Below are positions 16,438 through 28,089 of a stretch of DNA of 39,376 bases, piece by piece (within the stretch, counting starts at the first letter, position 1; every line of letters starts with the position of its first letter). Below the pieces are notes generated by a model. That model was not told the DNA's origin, searched no databases, and was given only the letters and a program-made list of their open reading frames with translations. A program made the translations under genes and the position numbers. Source of the stretch: Coemansia sp. RSA 922. Lineage: Eukaryota; Kickxellomycota; Kickxellomycetes; Kickxellales; Kickxellaceae. Location: the NCBI GenBank assembly GCA_027577415.1, contig JANBQS010000079.1:1-39376 (forward strand), given 5' to 3'.

Positions 16438-18033
16438 TCAAATGCCGTCGTTACCAGTATCCACTGATCCGTAGCTAGGCAAGACCTTATGCTGAAGACC
16501 ACTAGCCTGTAGTGGTGTATGTACTGGGTCAGGCGGACAGCTGCTGGGTACAATATCATCGGCCAGATGGCGTGCATGCTGCCGTACAGTAATGGCAGTA
16601 GCGTGGCGCGGCAGTGACAACCCGCTTGCATTGGCAGGCAATCGCAGTCCGCCGATTTCAGTCAACGAGCGGGGCGAAAAGCCAAACAAGCGCGGCGATG
16701 GCTGGGATGGTGTGCGACTCAGATACTCCGACACGGCAAAAGTGGCATTGGGTACGGCTGAAACAATGTGGTACAGAGGAATCGTGATGCCATGGACGAT
16801 AACCGAGGCAGTGACGAGCGAGTACACGATCGGAAGGAGGAATTCCTTTGCACGCAGATCAGCCAACATCGTATCCTGAAGCTCATTATAGGCAACCATT
16901 GCGTAGAACACGGCGCCCACACCAATAGGTCCAAACCAGCCGGCAAACAAGGATTCTCGGAAAGTTTCAATGGCAGGCGTAAGCTTGGTCACAGCCAATA
17001 CCATTGGGAGTCGGCGGAACAGCAAGATTAGAACCGCCGAGACCACCAACCGGCCTGTAGTCAATGTATCCATGCCGCCAGTGAACTCGTTCCAAGGGAT
17101 GATTGTGCCAAGGTAGATGAAAAACGTAAAGTTGAACAGCGTATCCAATACATCTTGAAAATGCGCCTCCTTGGTTTCTTCTCTGAACCAGTCATCCCAA
17201 GTCAGCGTGTTTCCAGCCACAAAGCAGGCTAGAATATCGTCGCTGCCCACTAACGACACCAAACCCAAGGTCAGCAATGTCAGGGATATAGCGAACGACA
17301 AGAACGAGTCATGGTCGATCCATCCTTGCTTACGCGCAAACTGAAGTAACTTGCGTGCGGCCCATCCAATAGCAGCACCAAACACCATTGACATGAGCAC
17401 TTCCCACAGAACGACTGCTACAAACCATCGCGTGAGTGCCTCTTTGGCCGTGGCATACTTTAGCAAATACAGCGCCAAATATAGATACGGATATCCGAGT
17501 CCGTCATTGGCGCCCGATTCAGCCGAAATTATGTTTCGTACATGTTGCGGTACCTTGGCTTCGGCGAATTTGCCGCGTACAATGGAGTTGGCTAATACGG
17601 GGTCTGTAGGCGCGACGCAAGAGGCGATGAGCAATGACTCGATAAAGCTCAGTCTGAATACGAGCATGATGATTACGGCGGACGTCAGCCACATCCAGGC
17701 CATCACTGGGCCGAGTAGCATCAGCAGCGAGGTGAGTTCCTTTGTCAGATACTTTTTCGGCAAAGTAATGCCTGCTGCCATCACTTGGATGGCAATGATC
17801 AGGCGGGTCAGCTCTAGCGTAAATGATGGCACGTCAATCCAGCTGGCTGGGTCCACTGCGCCTATACCCGCTGGCCCGACCGTGGCTCCGAATAAAAGCG
17901 CCACTAATGTGTCCGATAGAAAAAGCCACTCCTTGACTACCATGGATACTAGGCCAAAGCACACGGCAAACAGCCCTAGTAAAAGAGGGACCATGGTATT
18001 CGCACCTGTGTTGAAGTGAATCCAGCCACTCAT
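16438..18033 (-). CDS. NHA1: Plasma-membrane Na+(K+)/H+ antiporter, Nha1/Sod2 type (CPA1)
   Basis: 531 residues. It exchanges cytosolic Na+ or K+ for protons across the plasma membrane. About 12 hydrophobic segments span residues 10-430. Family motifs include F-G-A-T-V-G-P-A-G near residue 55, C-V-A-P-T-D-P-V-L-A (TM5 region, ~145), and E-S-G-A-N-D-G-L-G-Y-P (~170) with the ND pair that carries ion binding in the CPA families. Later features are the GSDDILACFVAGN segment and FGPIGVGAVFYA. The cytosolic tail is only ~90 residues, like S. pombe Sod2 and unlike the very long tail of S. cerevisiae Nha1, so the long regulatory tail is missing. The first in-frame ATG is at 18033 (MSGWIHFNTGANT). 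Confidence 0.92.
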   Translation of the reverse strand: MSGWIHFNTGANTMVPLLLGLFAVCFGLVSMVVKEWLFLSDTLVALLFGATVGPAGIGAVDPASWIDVPSFTLELTRLIIAIQVMAAGITLPKKYLTKELTSLLMLLGPVMAWMWLTSAVIIMLVFRLSFIESLLIASCVAPTDPVLANSIVRGKFAEAKVPQHVRNIISAESGANDGLGYPYLYLALYLLKYATAKEALTRWFVAVVLWEVLMSMVFGAAIGWAARKLLQFARKQGWIDHDSFLSFAISLTLLTLGLVSLVGSDDILACFVAGNTLTWDDWFREETKEAHFQDVLDTLFNFTFFIYLGTIIPWNEFTGGMDTLTTGRLVVSAVLILLFRRLPMVLAVTKLTPAIETFRESLFAGWFGPIGVGAVFYAMVAYNELQDTMLADLRAKEFLLPIVYSLVTASVIVHGITIPLYHIVSAVPNATFAVSEYLSRTPSQPSPRLFGFSPRSLTEIGGLRLPANASGLSLPRHATAITVRQHARHLADDIVPSSCPPDPVHTPLQASGLQHKVLPSYGSVDTGNDGI

Positions 18034-18051
18034 ATCCGAGTGTCCTTGCAA

Positions 18052-20793
<2,742 letters not shown>

Positions 20794-21080
20794 ACTCACT
20801 GCACTCAAAGTGGCTCACCCACACATATTTTATTGTCAACATTGATTTAAATTGATGCCTGGAACCGTCTTTTGTTCATTTGAGAAGCTGCATAATTGTC
20901 TTTGGATCCGTGTAGTGGCAGATGTCTATGTGGATACTTTGGTGCTCGTGTGTGGCTTGCAGAAAAGCCAAGACTCTCTGTACTCAATCGTCCGCCTGAC
21001 TGACTGACTCTTCTCAGCATATTTTTTTCTCTATTTATTTTCATTTTTCATTCTTTAACAACGATCTTTCGAAATTGCCA

Positions 21081-21971
21081 ATGGTGTCTTTGCGCCGTGT
21101 GTATGCCTCTCGCGTACATTTGCTCAGTTGCAATCAGATACACCCGTCCTTGCCGCAGTCACTCTGGTCTGCGAATTTACCTTGGCCAACTTCCGCTCCT
21201 GCGACAAAGCCGGCAACTAGCACTGAAGATGATACAGATTATGATGTGCTAGACATTTGGCGGCCCCTGTATCCTGCACCACCCGCGCCTACTGCCCAGA
21301 CGTTCCGGAGCCCGATTGTCGAACCTGGTGACTCTGCTATGCTTAATGTCTGGATGTGTCCAGAGATAGACAGCCGTCAACGGTGTGAGCGAGCAAAGTG
21401 GCGGAAAGCCGAGCTAGTTGCTGAGCGTATGACTGCACTCATGCAAGCTAGCAACAAGGACCGAGAGAATAAAGAGGTGCGTCGAGGAACAAAACGCAAG
21501 GCTGTCGAGGAACAAGTTGAATCGACTGTGCCTGTGGCGCCGAGCAGTCCGGACTTGCTCAAACCCCAGTCGCTTTTGATTCCCGAGCTGCTGCCAAAGG
21601 GAATGGTTCCGAGTCAGCCTGCTGTTGTCCCTCAGGTCGAGCCTCGATCTCTGCCGGCTCTTGATCTAGGGGCTGGGAGTCATGGTATGGAGACTGGCGA
21701 TATGTCGTTGGGCCTTGATCTTGGGTTTGATATTGCGCAGAACTCTGTTAAACGCGGTCCGGTGTCTGGTATGAGCAGTTCGATCATGGAGATTGCAAAC
21801 TTTCTTGAGCGAGATATCGACGTATTCACGCCGTTGTCTACTGCCAGAACACCAAGGTCGGCTGTCGTACCGAATACACCTGTATCATTGCCTACTGACG
21901 GTTTGAGGGAGGAAATACCGGCGTCTAAGCAACGTGAATTAATCGAGGATATTCTCAAACTCAGCTTTTAA
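21081..21971 (+). CDS. Unrecognised protein (296 aa)
   Basis: I do not recognise this gene. The ATG at 21081 follows an AT-rich leader and the frame has no introns. The first ~20 residues (MVSLRRVYASRVHLLSCNQ) are basic and hydrophobic, possibly a mitochondrial presequence. A Trp/Pro-rich acidic stretch follows (TEDDTDYDVLDIWRPLYP). Residues ~90-150 form a charged helix (SRQRCERAKWRKAELVAERM) leading to RRGTKRKAVEE, a possible nuclear signal. The rest is Pro/Ser/Leu-rich and probably disordered, with a final helix (KQRELIEDILKLSF). Presequence and NLS give conflicting localisation hints. Coding status is supported by length and by clean flanking UTRs, and it sits between PAB1 and NDUFAF7 on the same strand. 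Confidence 0.65.
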   Translation: MVSLRRVYASRVHLLSCNQIHPSLPQSLWSANLPWPTSAPATKPATSTEDDTDYDVLDIWRPLYPAPPAPTAQTFRSPIVEPGDSAMLNVWMCPEIDSRQRCERAKWRKAELVAERMTALMQASNKDRENKEVRRGTKRKAVEEQVESTVPVAPSSPDLLKPQSLLIPELLPKGMVPSQPAVVPQVEPRSLPALDLGAGSHGMETGDMSLGLDLGFDIAQNSVKRGPVSGMSSSIMEIANFLERDIDVFTPLSTARTPRSAVVPNTPVSLPTDGLREEIPASKQRELIEDILKLSF

Positions 21972-22166
21972 ACCTTTTTTTTCAATACTTGTGTACTTTA
22001 TCATGTCTCTATTCTGTTCTGTGGTTACACTAGCGAAACCATATTTACGCGATGGTTCTTTTAATGGTTGTTACAAGCTACTTTAATTTTTTTTTTGGAC
22101 CATTAACGGGGACTATACTGTTCTTTTATATATTTTGCTCGCTTTGTAAACCCTCACAAACTTGCC

Positions 22167-23588
22167 ATGATCCTTCGCCGCGCATTAACATGCAGTCGAC
22201 TTTCGCATCGAGTCGCTTTGGCACCATCGCTGGCGCGCTGGTATAGTCCGACGATCTACAAGCCCGACGGCACAACGCATACGGTGAAAGAGGAGCTGAC
22301 TCCGCTAGCCAAGCATATCCGCGATACTATTCTGGCCACGGGACCGATATCCATTGCACAGTACATGCAGCTGGCTCTAACCAGTCCTATCGGTGGCTAT
22401 TATACCCGTGGTCAAGTGTTTGGACAGGAGGGCGATTTTGTCACATCACCAGAGATTAGCCAGATGTTTGGTGAGGTCATGGCTGTATGGTATGTAATGC
22501 ACTGGGAGATGATGGGTCGACCCGCAAAGACCGTCTTTGTCGAACTGGGTCCTGGACGTGGCACCTTGATGGACGATATTATGCGGGCGGCTAAGCGGTT
22601 TACCTCGTTTTATGAGAGTATTCAGGGTATCCACTTTATTGAGAAAAGCCCCGAGCTGCGCAAACTACAGCATGAAAAACTGGGCTGCGACTGGAATGTC
22701 ACTGCAACCGTCGGTGACAAAAACGACACTGGGAAGACGCCATTGTCTAGCGTCAGTCAGCACTACGGAGGGCTTGAAGTTGGCTGGCACGACGTGTTGG
22801 AGCAAGTCACTGTGGACAGGGACTGCGTGCCACTAGTGATGGCACACGAGTTTTTCGACGCTCTGCCCATTTACAAGTTTGAAAAGGGCGAGAGTGGAAA
22901 GTGGAACGAGATACTAGTAGATGTTTCTGACTCGAGTACCACGCCAGTACAGCCCACCAGTCCAGCACAACTGCGCGGCTCACTGCAATCAACTTCTAGT
23001 GTTGAGGATTCGAGTACCAGCCATTTTAAATTCGTACGGGCTCGAGGCGTTACCTCCAATGCGGCCATGGTATTGCGCGACCAGCGGTTTGACTCACTAT
23101 TCGACAAGGGCGATCGTGTTGAGGTCTCGCCCGAATCTGCTCGAGTTATGATCCAATTGGCCGACTGGATCTCAGCAAACAATGGCATGGGACTGATTAT
23201 CGACTATGGCGTTGACTGGACTCAGGGCGATACGTTCCGCGGGATCAAGAACCACCAATTTGTCAACCCGCTCAGCTCGCCTGGATCGATGGATCTGACA
23301 GCTGATGTTGACTTTAGCTACTTGCGCTTTGCGGCGAATGGCAAGGCCAAGTGCTATGGCCCTATTGAGCAAGGATCGTTTTTGCACTCGATGGGAATTC
23401 AGGCGCGGTTGCAGCAGCTCCTGCAGTCTACCAGCGACAACAAGGTGCAAAAGGACTTGGTTGATTGTTATAAGCGTCTAACTGACGTTCACAGCATGGG
23501 CCGGGTCTATAAAGTACTTGCTGTACTTCCTAATAGCTCTGAAGGAGCTCCAATTCCCTTTGCCCAGCCAACAGCAAACAGCTCTTAA
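22167..23588 (+). CDS. NDUFAF7: NDUFAF7-type mitochondrial arginine methyltransferase
   Basis: 473 residues. In mitochondria of other species NDUFAF7 (MidA) symmetrically dimethylates an arginine of the NDUFS2 subunit during complex I assembly. Its presence implies that this fungus has complex I. An Arg-rich presequence (MILRRALTCSRLSHRVALAP) precedes the domain. Family blocks are GPISIAQYMQLALTSPIGGY, F-G-Q-E-G-D-F-V-T-S-P-E-I-S-Q-M-F-G-E, SAM-binding V-F-V-E-L-G-P-G-R-G-T-L (~130-141), and V-M-A-H-E-F-F-D-A-L-P (~225). A poorly conserved Ser/Thr-rich insert lies at ~255-285. The conserved G-L-I-I-D-Y-G motif is at ~342. The gene is convergent with the LPMO-like gene, with 69 bp between stops. 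Confidence 0.92.
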   Translation: MILRRALTCSRLSHRVALAPSLARWYSPTIYKPDGTTHTVKEELTPLAKHIRDTILATGPISIAQYMQLALTSPIGGYYTRGQVFGQEGDFVTSPEISQMFGEVMAVWYVMHWEMMGRPAKTVFVELGPGRGTLMDDIMRAAKRFTSFYESIQGIHFIEKSPELRKLQHEKLGCDWNVTATVGDKNDTGKTPLSSVSQHYGGLEVGWHDVLEQVTVDRDCVPLVMAHEFFDALPIYKFEKGESGKWNEILVDVSDSSTTPVQPTSPAQLRGSLQSTSSVEDSSTSHFKFVRARGVTSNAAMVLRDQRFDSLFDKGDRVEVSPESARVMIQLADWISANNGMGLIIDYGVDWTQGDTFRGIKNHQFVNPLSSPGSMDLTADVDFSYLRFAANGKAKCYGPIEQGSFLHSMGIQARLQQLLQSTSDNKVQKDLVDCYKRLTDVHSMGRVYKVLAVLPNSSEGAPIPFAQPTANSS

Positions 23589-23657
23589 TGATGGAAAAAT
23601 ATGAATAATATTATATCTGTAGTTAGAGACGTAAAAAAATTGCGTTTGATGAGGTAG

Positions 23658-25169
23658 TTAAGCAGGCGCAGAGTAGGCGATGGTCAGGCTTTCAGGAATC
23701 GCTGTACTATCCATCGATACAACCACTTGCAACATGGGCTTTCCGTTCTTGGTCACCGTGCTTAACATGGTCCTTGCATGTGGAACTGCTGCTGCCAGCG
23801 ACTGGTGGACATGGTTCGTGGCAATGACGCGAGCCTGGTCAGTCACACTTCTAAAATCAGGTCGGTTAGTAACAACAGTGTTTGAGGAGATGAGCCCCGC
23901 CAACTCAGCCGATCCCAGTGAGAACTCCGATGCCAACGAGCCGATCTTGCCTATGCTACTCGTCCCTGTATGAGTAGTAGGGAACAATGGCGTACCAGCA
24001 GGGTACGTAGAGTCAGCTACGAGCTGTCCTGACTTGGTGACAGACGATTGTCCGCTAGCTGGCCACAAATCCGCACTGGCCGAAGTTGGTGACGTTGGAC
24101 GTGGTCCTGGAAGCGAGGGCGGGAAGTAGTTTGTTTGGTCGGTGCCCAGCCACTTGGCGCTCCCCGAGGGCTTTGATGCCCAGTCGTTGGTAAATGTCAT
24201 TAAAACAGGCAGGCCGTCGGTAGTTGTCGGTGTCTCGGCAGGGGCGATAGTCAGTCCTACATTGGTGCCAAACAGCGGCTTGACATAGGGCCCCAAGGCA
24301 ACCGATGGCGCACCCTTGGTCTGAATGCCCCGGCCATACGAGTATAGGGCGTTGAGGTCAGTGTCTGCTTCTGTAATATACTCGCTGACGTATACGACAT
24401 GGGTCATAGTCGACGTGCTCTCCGATACGTATAGAATCACTACGCCCGAAGTATCTCCATCCTCTCCGTTATTCTCGGCTGCGTCATCGGTCTTGCTGCT
24501 ATCGACAAGAATTTCATCTTCGGTCTGAGCGGGCTCTCCCACAGTAATTAAAGGACGAGCCTCGAGCAATGCCGGAAGCGTATCATTACTTTCGAATCTC
24601 TTTATCGCCAAAATAGGTTTTCCCGGGACGTTGACTACGAGTAGCTCCTTGCCTGTGTATGATTCTTGTTTTCCGTAATTTTCGATACGCACGTCAGCAC
24701 AATTCATGAAAAATGGGCGCTGACCAGTTGCTGGTATCCACGTCCATGCGAATATAGCGCTCTTTGATGCGGGAAGTTTATCGGGAATCGGCACTTCGTA
24801 TCCGCCGTTAACTGTATCAAGGAAACAGTTTCCTAACTTGTCCCAGATCACTGCAAAGCTTGTTCCGTTGTCGTAGGATATTGCGAATTGACAGTCGCCG
24901 CCCTGCCGTGCGGCCATGCCGTCGAAAAATACTTTGAGATCTTGGCCAGCCACCAACGTGCCTTGTACAGGACCCGATGATGATTTGCGACAGGGATACC
25001 CGTTTTTGCCTCCCAGCGGTGACTTCATATTGTAATCGACATCGTCGGCGGTAATGTAAAACTTGCTAAACTTTGAGCGACGCGGTGGCGGCTCTCTCAT
25101 CTCCACCTGGGCGCAGCACAAGTCGATCAGCAGCGCTATTGCCGAAATGTACTTTAGAAGCATGATCAT
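23658..25169 (-). CDS. Secreted LPMO-like protein, probably lacking the histidine brace
   Basis: 503 residues. A signal peptide (MIMLLKYISAIALLIDLCCA, cut before Q21) precedes an immunoglobulin-like domain (21-~190). Its motifs, EMREPPPRRSKF, D-Y-N-M-K-S-P-L-G-G, Y-P-C, C-Q-F-A-I-S-Y-D, F-A-W-T-W and F-M-N-C-A-D-V, match a family of fungal copper lytic polysaccharide monooxygenase-like secreted proteins. Four cysteines (60, 93, 115, 157) would give two disulfides. The mature protein would start with Gln rather than His, and the segment that usually carries a second His reads R-Q-G-G-D-C. Catalysis is therefore doubtful; it may bind polysaccharide. The last ~300 residues are Thr/Ser/Pro-rich with no GPI signal or membrane helix. 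An ATG at 25163 is an alternative start. Confidence 0.7.
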   Translation of the reverse strand: MIMLLKYISAIALLIDLCCAQVEMREPPPRRSKFSKFYITADDVDYNMKSPLGGKNGYPCRKSSSGPVQGTLVAGQDLKVFFDGMAARQGGDCQFAISYDNGTSFAVIWDKLGNCFLDTVNGGYEVPIPDKLPASKSAIFAWTWIPATGQRPFFMNCADVRIENYGKQESYTGKELLVVNVPGKPILAIKRFESNDTLPALLEARPLITVGEPAQTEDEILVDSSKTDDAAENNGEDGDTSGVVILYVSESTSTMTHVVYVSEYITEADTDLNALYSYGRGIQTKGAPSVALGPYVKPLFGTNVGLTIAPAETPTTTDGLPVLMTFTNDWASKPSGSAKWLGTDQTNYFPPSLPGPRPTSPTSASADLWPASGQSSVTKSGQLVADSTYPAGTPLFPTTHTGTSSIGKIGSLASEFSLGSAELAGLISSNTVVTNRPDFRSVTDQARVIATNHVHQSLAAAVPHARTMLSTVTKNGKPMLQVVVSMDSTAIPESLTIAYSAPA

Positions 25170-26362
25170 ACACCGCTCGATAGTAATGGTCTTCGATATA
25201 GCAAAGTATAATAATAATAATAAAAATAGTGAGCAGACAAACTAGAAGGAAAAAAAATCCTAGTCTTGGAGGGCACTAGTTGTCACCCGCATCTTTGCTG
25301 AACTGCAGTAGCATGCTCGGTATTTAGCAACTGCTCGTCATCCCCCTTATAACATTCTTTGTCGTGCGGGGTTGATAGTGACCCTGCAGGTGAGCGATTT
25401 AAAGGAGGAATTAGAAGCCCTTAACAGGCCAGTGACCGACGCTAGCGTGAATGTGCAGGGACTCCTGCTAATACTGCTAGCAGTGGCAATATGCGAATCG
25501 AGGTGATGCCCACAAACTTACAAGCTGGTTGAGATTATACACGGGCACAGTTACTTAAGTGTAAGATGGGCCGGCAGCGGCTACATTGTACTACTTCCAC
25601 TCCCGCACTCGACGGATAGGGTCTTTGGTCCCTGGCTAGCCACCATCCTGCCTTGCTATCTAAATGGATGGCTGTTCCTCGTACATAAGCTGGCAATTAG
25701 AAACAAGCAAACGTAGAAGAAATCCTTTATTGACATCTCAGAGAGCTGCCACTTGAGCGAATAAGTTAACCCCAAGGCATAAAAAATAAATGTCGACGAA
25801 AGGAAGAAGTAAAAAAACGATGGTGCTTCACGCCTGCCAAAAAGACACACTAGAATTGCAACTGGCATAGTCTGCTGACAGGCAGTTGCCATGGGCTTTG
25901 AAAGTGAATCCTTTGGGCATGCAAAAAAAAAACCACGGACTTTTGCGAAAGCCCAATCCGCCTGCCAATCGTGTTTGTGCTGCTAGCGAGTGCCCAAGTG
26001 CCAAGCAATTGGGGTTTCAAAAAGACCTTTGCACACACCTACACACACATCAACTCTACTCGATGATTGGCTTCCCTGCAAAAGAGGATAAAAATAGTTG
26101 ACAACGTGGTCGCCTTAGTGGAAAGGAGCACTTTTCGTCATCAACTCTTGACAGAGCTGAGCGCTGCAGCACGTTCCCACTTTTTCGAAGACTAACCAAT
26201 AAGGAAGAGTTCCTCTCTTGGATTTCAAAGGCGACACCGCGCGTCATCTTGCCTTTGAAATAGATTGGATGCCTTTTGTCAAAGAAAACAGCGCGAACAG
26301 ACAAGTTGCGTAATGAAAGTGTTGGAGTGCTGGCGAGGAAAAAAATGCCTACTCATTCTGTG
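25170..26362. other. Gene-free stretch of about 1.2 kb
   Basis: I see no convincing gene. A 78-codon minus-strand frame at 25656-25892 is Phe/Leu-rich but has no family features. An (ATA)n microsatellite lies at 25207-25222, just above the LPMO-like gene. The stretch 25310-25660 is more GC-rich than a normal spacer and could be a decayed gene, but no frame survives. The right part is the promoter of gene D. Confidence 0.5.
26222..26261. repeat. Perfect 11-bp inverted repeat above gene D
   Basis: ATTTCAAAGGC (26222-26232) and its complement GCCTTTGAAAT (26251-26261) flank an 18-nt spacer, about 220-255 bp above the gene D start. This could be a dimeric operator or a hairpin. Confidence 0.6.
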
Positions 26363-26370
26363 TATAAAAA
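26363..26370 (+). promoter_or_regulatory. TATA box of gene D
   Basis: TATAAAAA in the context CTGTGTATAAAAAGGCGG, 109-116 bp above the ATG at 26479. A pyrimidine-rich leader with TTTTCAACACCC follows. Confidence 0.6.
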
Positions 26371-26478
26371 GGCGGCCAGTTTCCCATGAGTTTTTGTTGT
26401 TAGCTACATCTTCTACCAGCTCTCATTTTCAACACCCATTTTTTTACTCCCCACTACATACTACTTGCTTATTTAAAC

Positions 26479-26739
26479 ATGACTGAGATTATATTCAGAT
26501 TTATATTCAATAAGGTACCTTACCCTGTAAAGGCAGAATCCGGTGAAAAGTTTAGCAAGGTTGTTGAGGCTTTCAGAAAGGAACATGTCTCTGAAGGCTA
26601 CCAGAGCAACCAGATGAAAGTTATAGACCTTTTTGGAAAAGAAGTTAAATATGACGCCAAAACCGTACAAGAGGTTTTTGATAGTACGAGATTTGCAAAG
26701 ATAGGCGAAGTTCGTCACGTAAATTTTAGTGATAACTAG
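26479..26739 (+). CDS. Small orphan protein D, possible distant paralogue of A-C
   Basis: 86 residues, function unknown. It starts with a hydrophobic strand (I-I-F-R-F-I-F-N), then a polar strand, a helix (FSKVVEAFRKEH), a strand with K-V-I-D-L-F-G-K-E-V, a T-V-Q-E-V-F helix and a final strand (EVRHVNFSD). This is the order seen in A-C: opening F-N strand, helix with conserved F, V-x-G-x-x-F/V turn, V-E-x-F helix, closing strand. Sequence identity is low, so homology is a hypothesis. The TATA box, pyrimidine leader and size agree with B and C. It lacks the TGAATATGAG start context. The pattern is compatible with a ubiquitin-like beta-grasp fold. Confidence 0.55.
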   Translation: MTEIIFRFIFNKVPYPVKAESGEKFSKVVEAFRKEHVSEGYQSNQMKVIDLFGKEVKYDAKTVQEVFDSTRFAKIGEVRHVNFSDN

Positions 26740-27111
26740 CCACTTAACAATTAACTGTCGTACACTGTATGTTAGGTATACTGGCAATGTTTTAAAAGGA
26801 CAAACGTCATTTTCTACCATTGAGAAGCCACTCACTAATTATCAGTAGCTTTTTTACTAGTCTTATAATAGCCATCAATAAAAAAACATATACCAGCTAA
26901 CATTTTAAATCGTGTTACTCACTCGTTACAACATCTACTCAATTTCCTTATGTGGTGTAAATACAAGCACTATTTTGCTCATATACTTCAAATGAACACA
27001 GCTTAATCGCGCCCATTATTCTTTGGCACATATCGAAGTTGTTATCACATTAATTAGCTCTTTCGAAGGCTCGTATAATTTTTAGCACGTAGTTACTTCT
27101 TTATTATCAAA
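26740..27111. other. Spacer between gene D and the fructosamine kinase gene
   Basis: AT-rich spacer with no gene seen. AATAAAAAAAC at 26877-26887 may be a poly(A) signal for gene D. Confidence 0.45.
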
Positions 27112-28038
27112 ATGAACAGCACAAATTCAACCGTCGAGCTCATCAAGGCCTTGAACTGTTCTGGGCAGTTTGTAGATGACACTATCACTTTGCTGACTCC
27201 CATTGGCAGCAGTAAGATAAACGATACATATATGGCTGACACGACTAACGGATGCCGGTACTTTGTCAAGCACCACATCACTGACACCGATATGGACCAG
27301 CAGTCATGTATAAAGATGTTTGAAGCAGAGGTAGCGGGACTAAGCGCTCTACAACAGACTGGCGCATTCCGTGTGCCTCAGACACTTGGTATAGTCCCAG
27401 TGCCCAATGGCGCCTTCCTGATAACCGAGTATATTCAGCTGCAGCCGCTTAGCGACCAGAAAAATTTTGGCCAAGCACTAGCCGCAATGCACTTGGTCAA
27501 GGGACCGGATAAGTTTGGATTCCACATCGACAACTACATTGGCACCACGCCACAGCTAAACAGTTGGAAGGAGAGCTGGATAGACTTTCTATATATGAGG
27601 CTAAAGTTCCAGTTTGACCAAGCACCATTTCCCGAAGAGGCGCAGAGACAGGCTGAACAGCTACTAGCGAACCTTCCGACCTTCTTTCAGGACATACCAA
27701 ATATAGTCCCGTCGATCATTCATGGCGATCTGTGGAGCGGCAACTGTGCGGCGGACGAAAATGGAGAGCCAGTGGTTTATGATCCAGCAGTCTACTGGGG
27801 TCACAACGAGTCGGAGCTTGGCATCATGAGACTGTTTGGCAGATTTAGTGACGAGCTCTATGAGGCATATCACGCATATATCCCCAAAGCACCGGGTTTC
27901 GACAAGCGCGCTCCTATCTATGAACTATACCACCTCGTCAACCATCTCAACATGTTTGGCGTAGCTTATCTGGGTCGCTGCACACACTTGCTACAAATTA
28001 TCAGCGATCAGCTAGCCCAAGATATGGCGAATAAATGA
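27112..28038 (+). CDS. FN3KRP: Ketosamine/fructosamine 3-kinase
   Basis: 308 residues, APH-like kinase fold. These enzymes phosphorylate C3 of ribulosamine or fructosamine residues on glycated proteins, making the sugar unstable so that the amine is freed. The nucleotide-binding lobe has I-G-S-S-K-I-N-D-T-Y (~38-47) and the ATP-contacting Lys in Y-F-V-K-H-H (~56). The catalytic loop is I-I-H-G-D-L-W-S-G-N (~203-212), with the metal-binding Y-D-P-A-V-Y-W-G-H-N-E-S-E-L-G-I (~223-238). The family usually has a similar Y-D-P-A-x-x-Y/W-G-H block. The C-lobe follows with Y-E-A-Y. Nothing is missing. The gene is convergent with the GH17 gene, with 51 bp between stops. Confidence 0.9.
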   Translation: MNSTNSTVELIKALNCSGQFVDDTITLLTPIGSSKINDTYMADTTNGCRYFVKHHITDTDMDQQSCIKMFEAEVAGLSALQQTGAFRVPQTLGIVPVPNGAFLITEYIQLQPLSDQKNFGQALAAMHLVKGPDKFGFHIDNYIGTTPQLNSWKESWIDFLYMRLKFQFDQAPFPEEAQRQAEQLLANLPTFFQDIPNIVPSIIHGDLWSGNCAADENGEPVVYDPAVYWGHNESELGIMRLFGRFSDELYEAYHAYIPKAPGFDKRAPIYELYHLVNHLNMFGVAYLGRCTHLLQIISDQLAQDMANK

Positions 28039-28067
28039 TACTGCACAATGTTCTAGCTAATGTTGAG

Positions 28068-28073
28068 AATAAA
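28068..28073 (+). terminator. Poly(A) signal of the fructosamine kinase gene
   Basis: AATAAA 29 bp after the kinase stop and 16 bp before the stop of the convergent GH17 gene, so the 3' UTRs overlap. Confidence 0.55.
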
Positions 28074-28089
28074 AACGACTACTTCATAC

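Noticed and set aside
25656..25892. 78-codon minus-strand frame with a membrane-like segment
   Set aside because: Phe/Leu richness follows from A/T-rich sequence; there is no promoter, homology or conserved pattern.
25250..26470. tRNA or other RNA genes in the gene-free stretch
   Set aside because: No B-box-like GGTTCRANNCC or paired acceptor arms were seen by eye; this was not tested with a covariance model.
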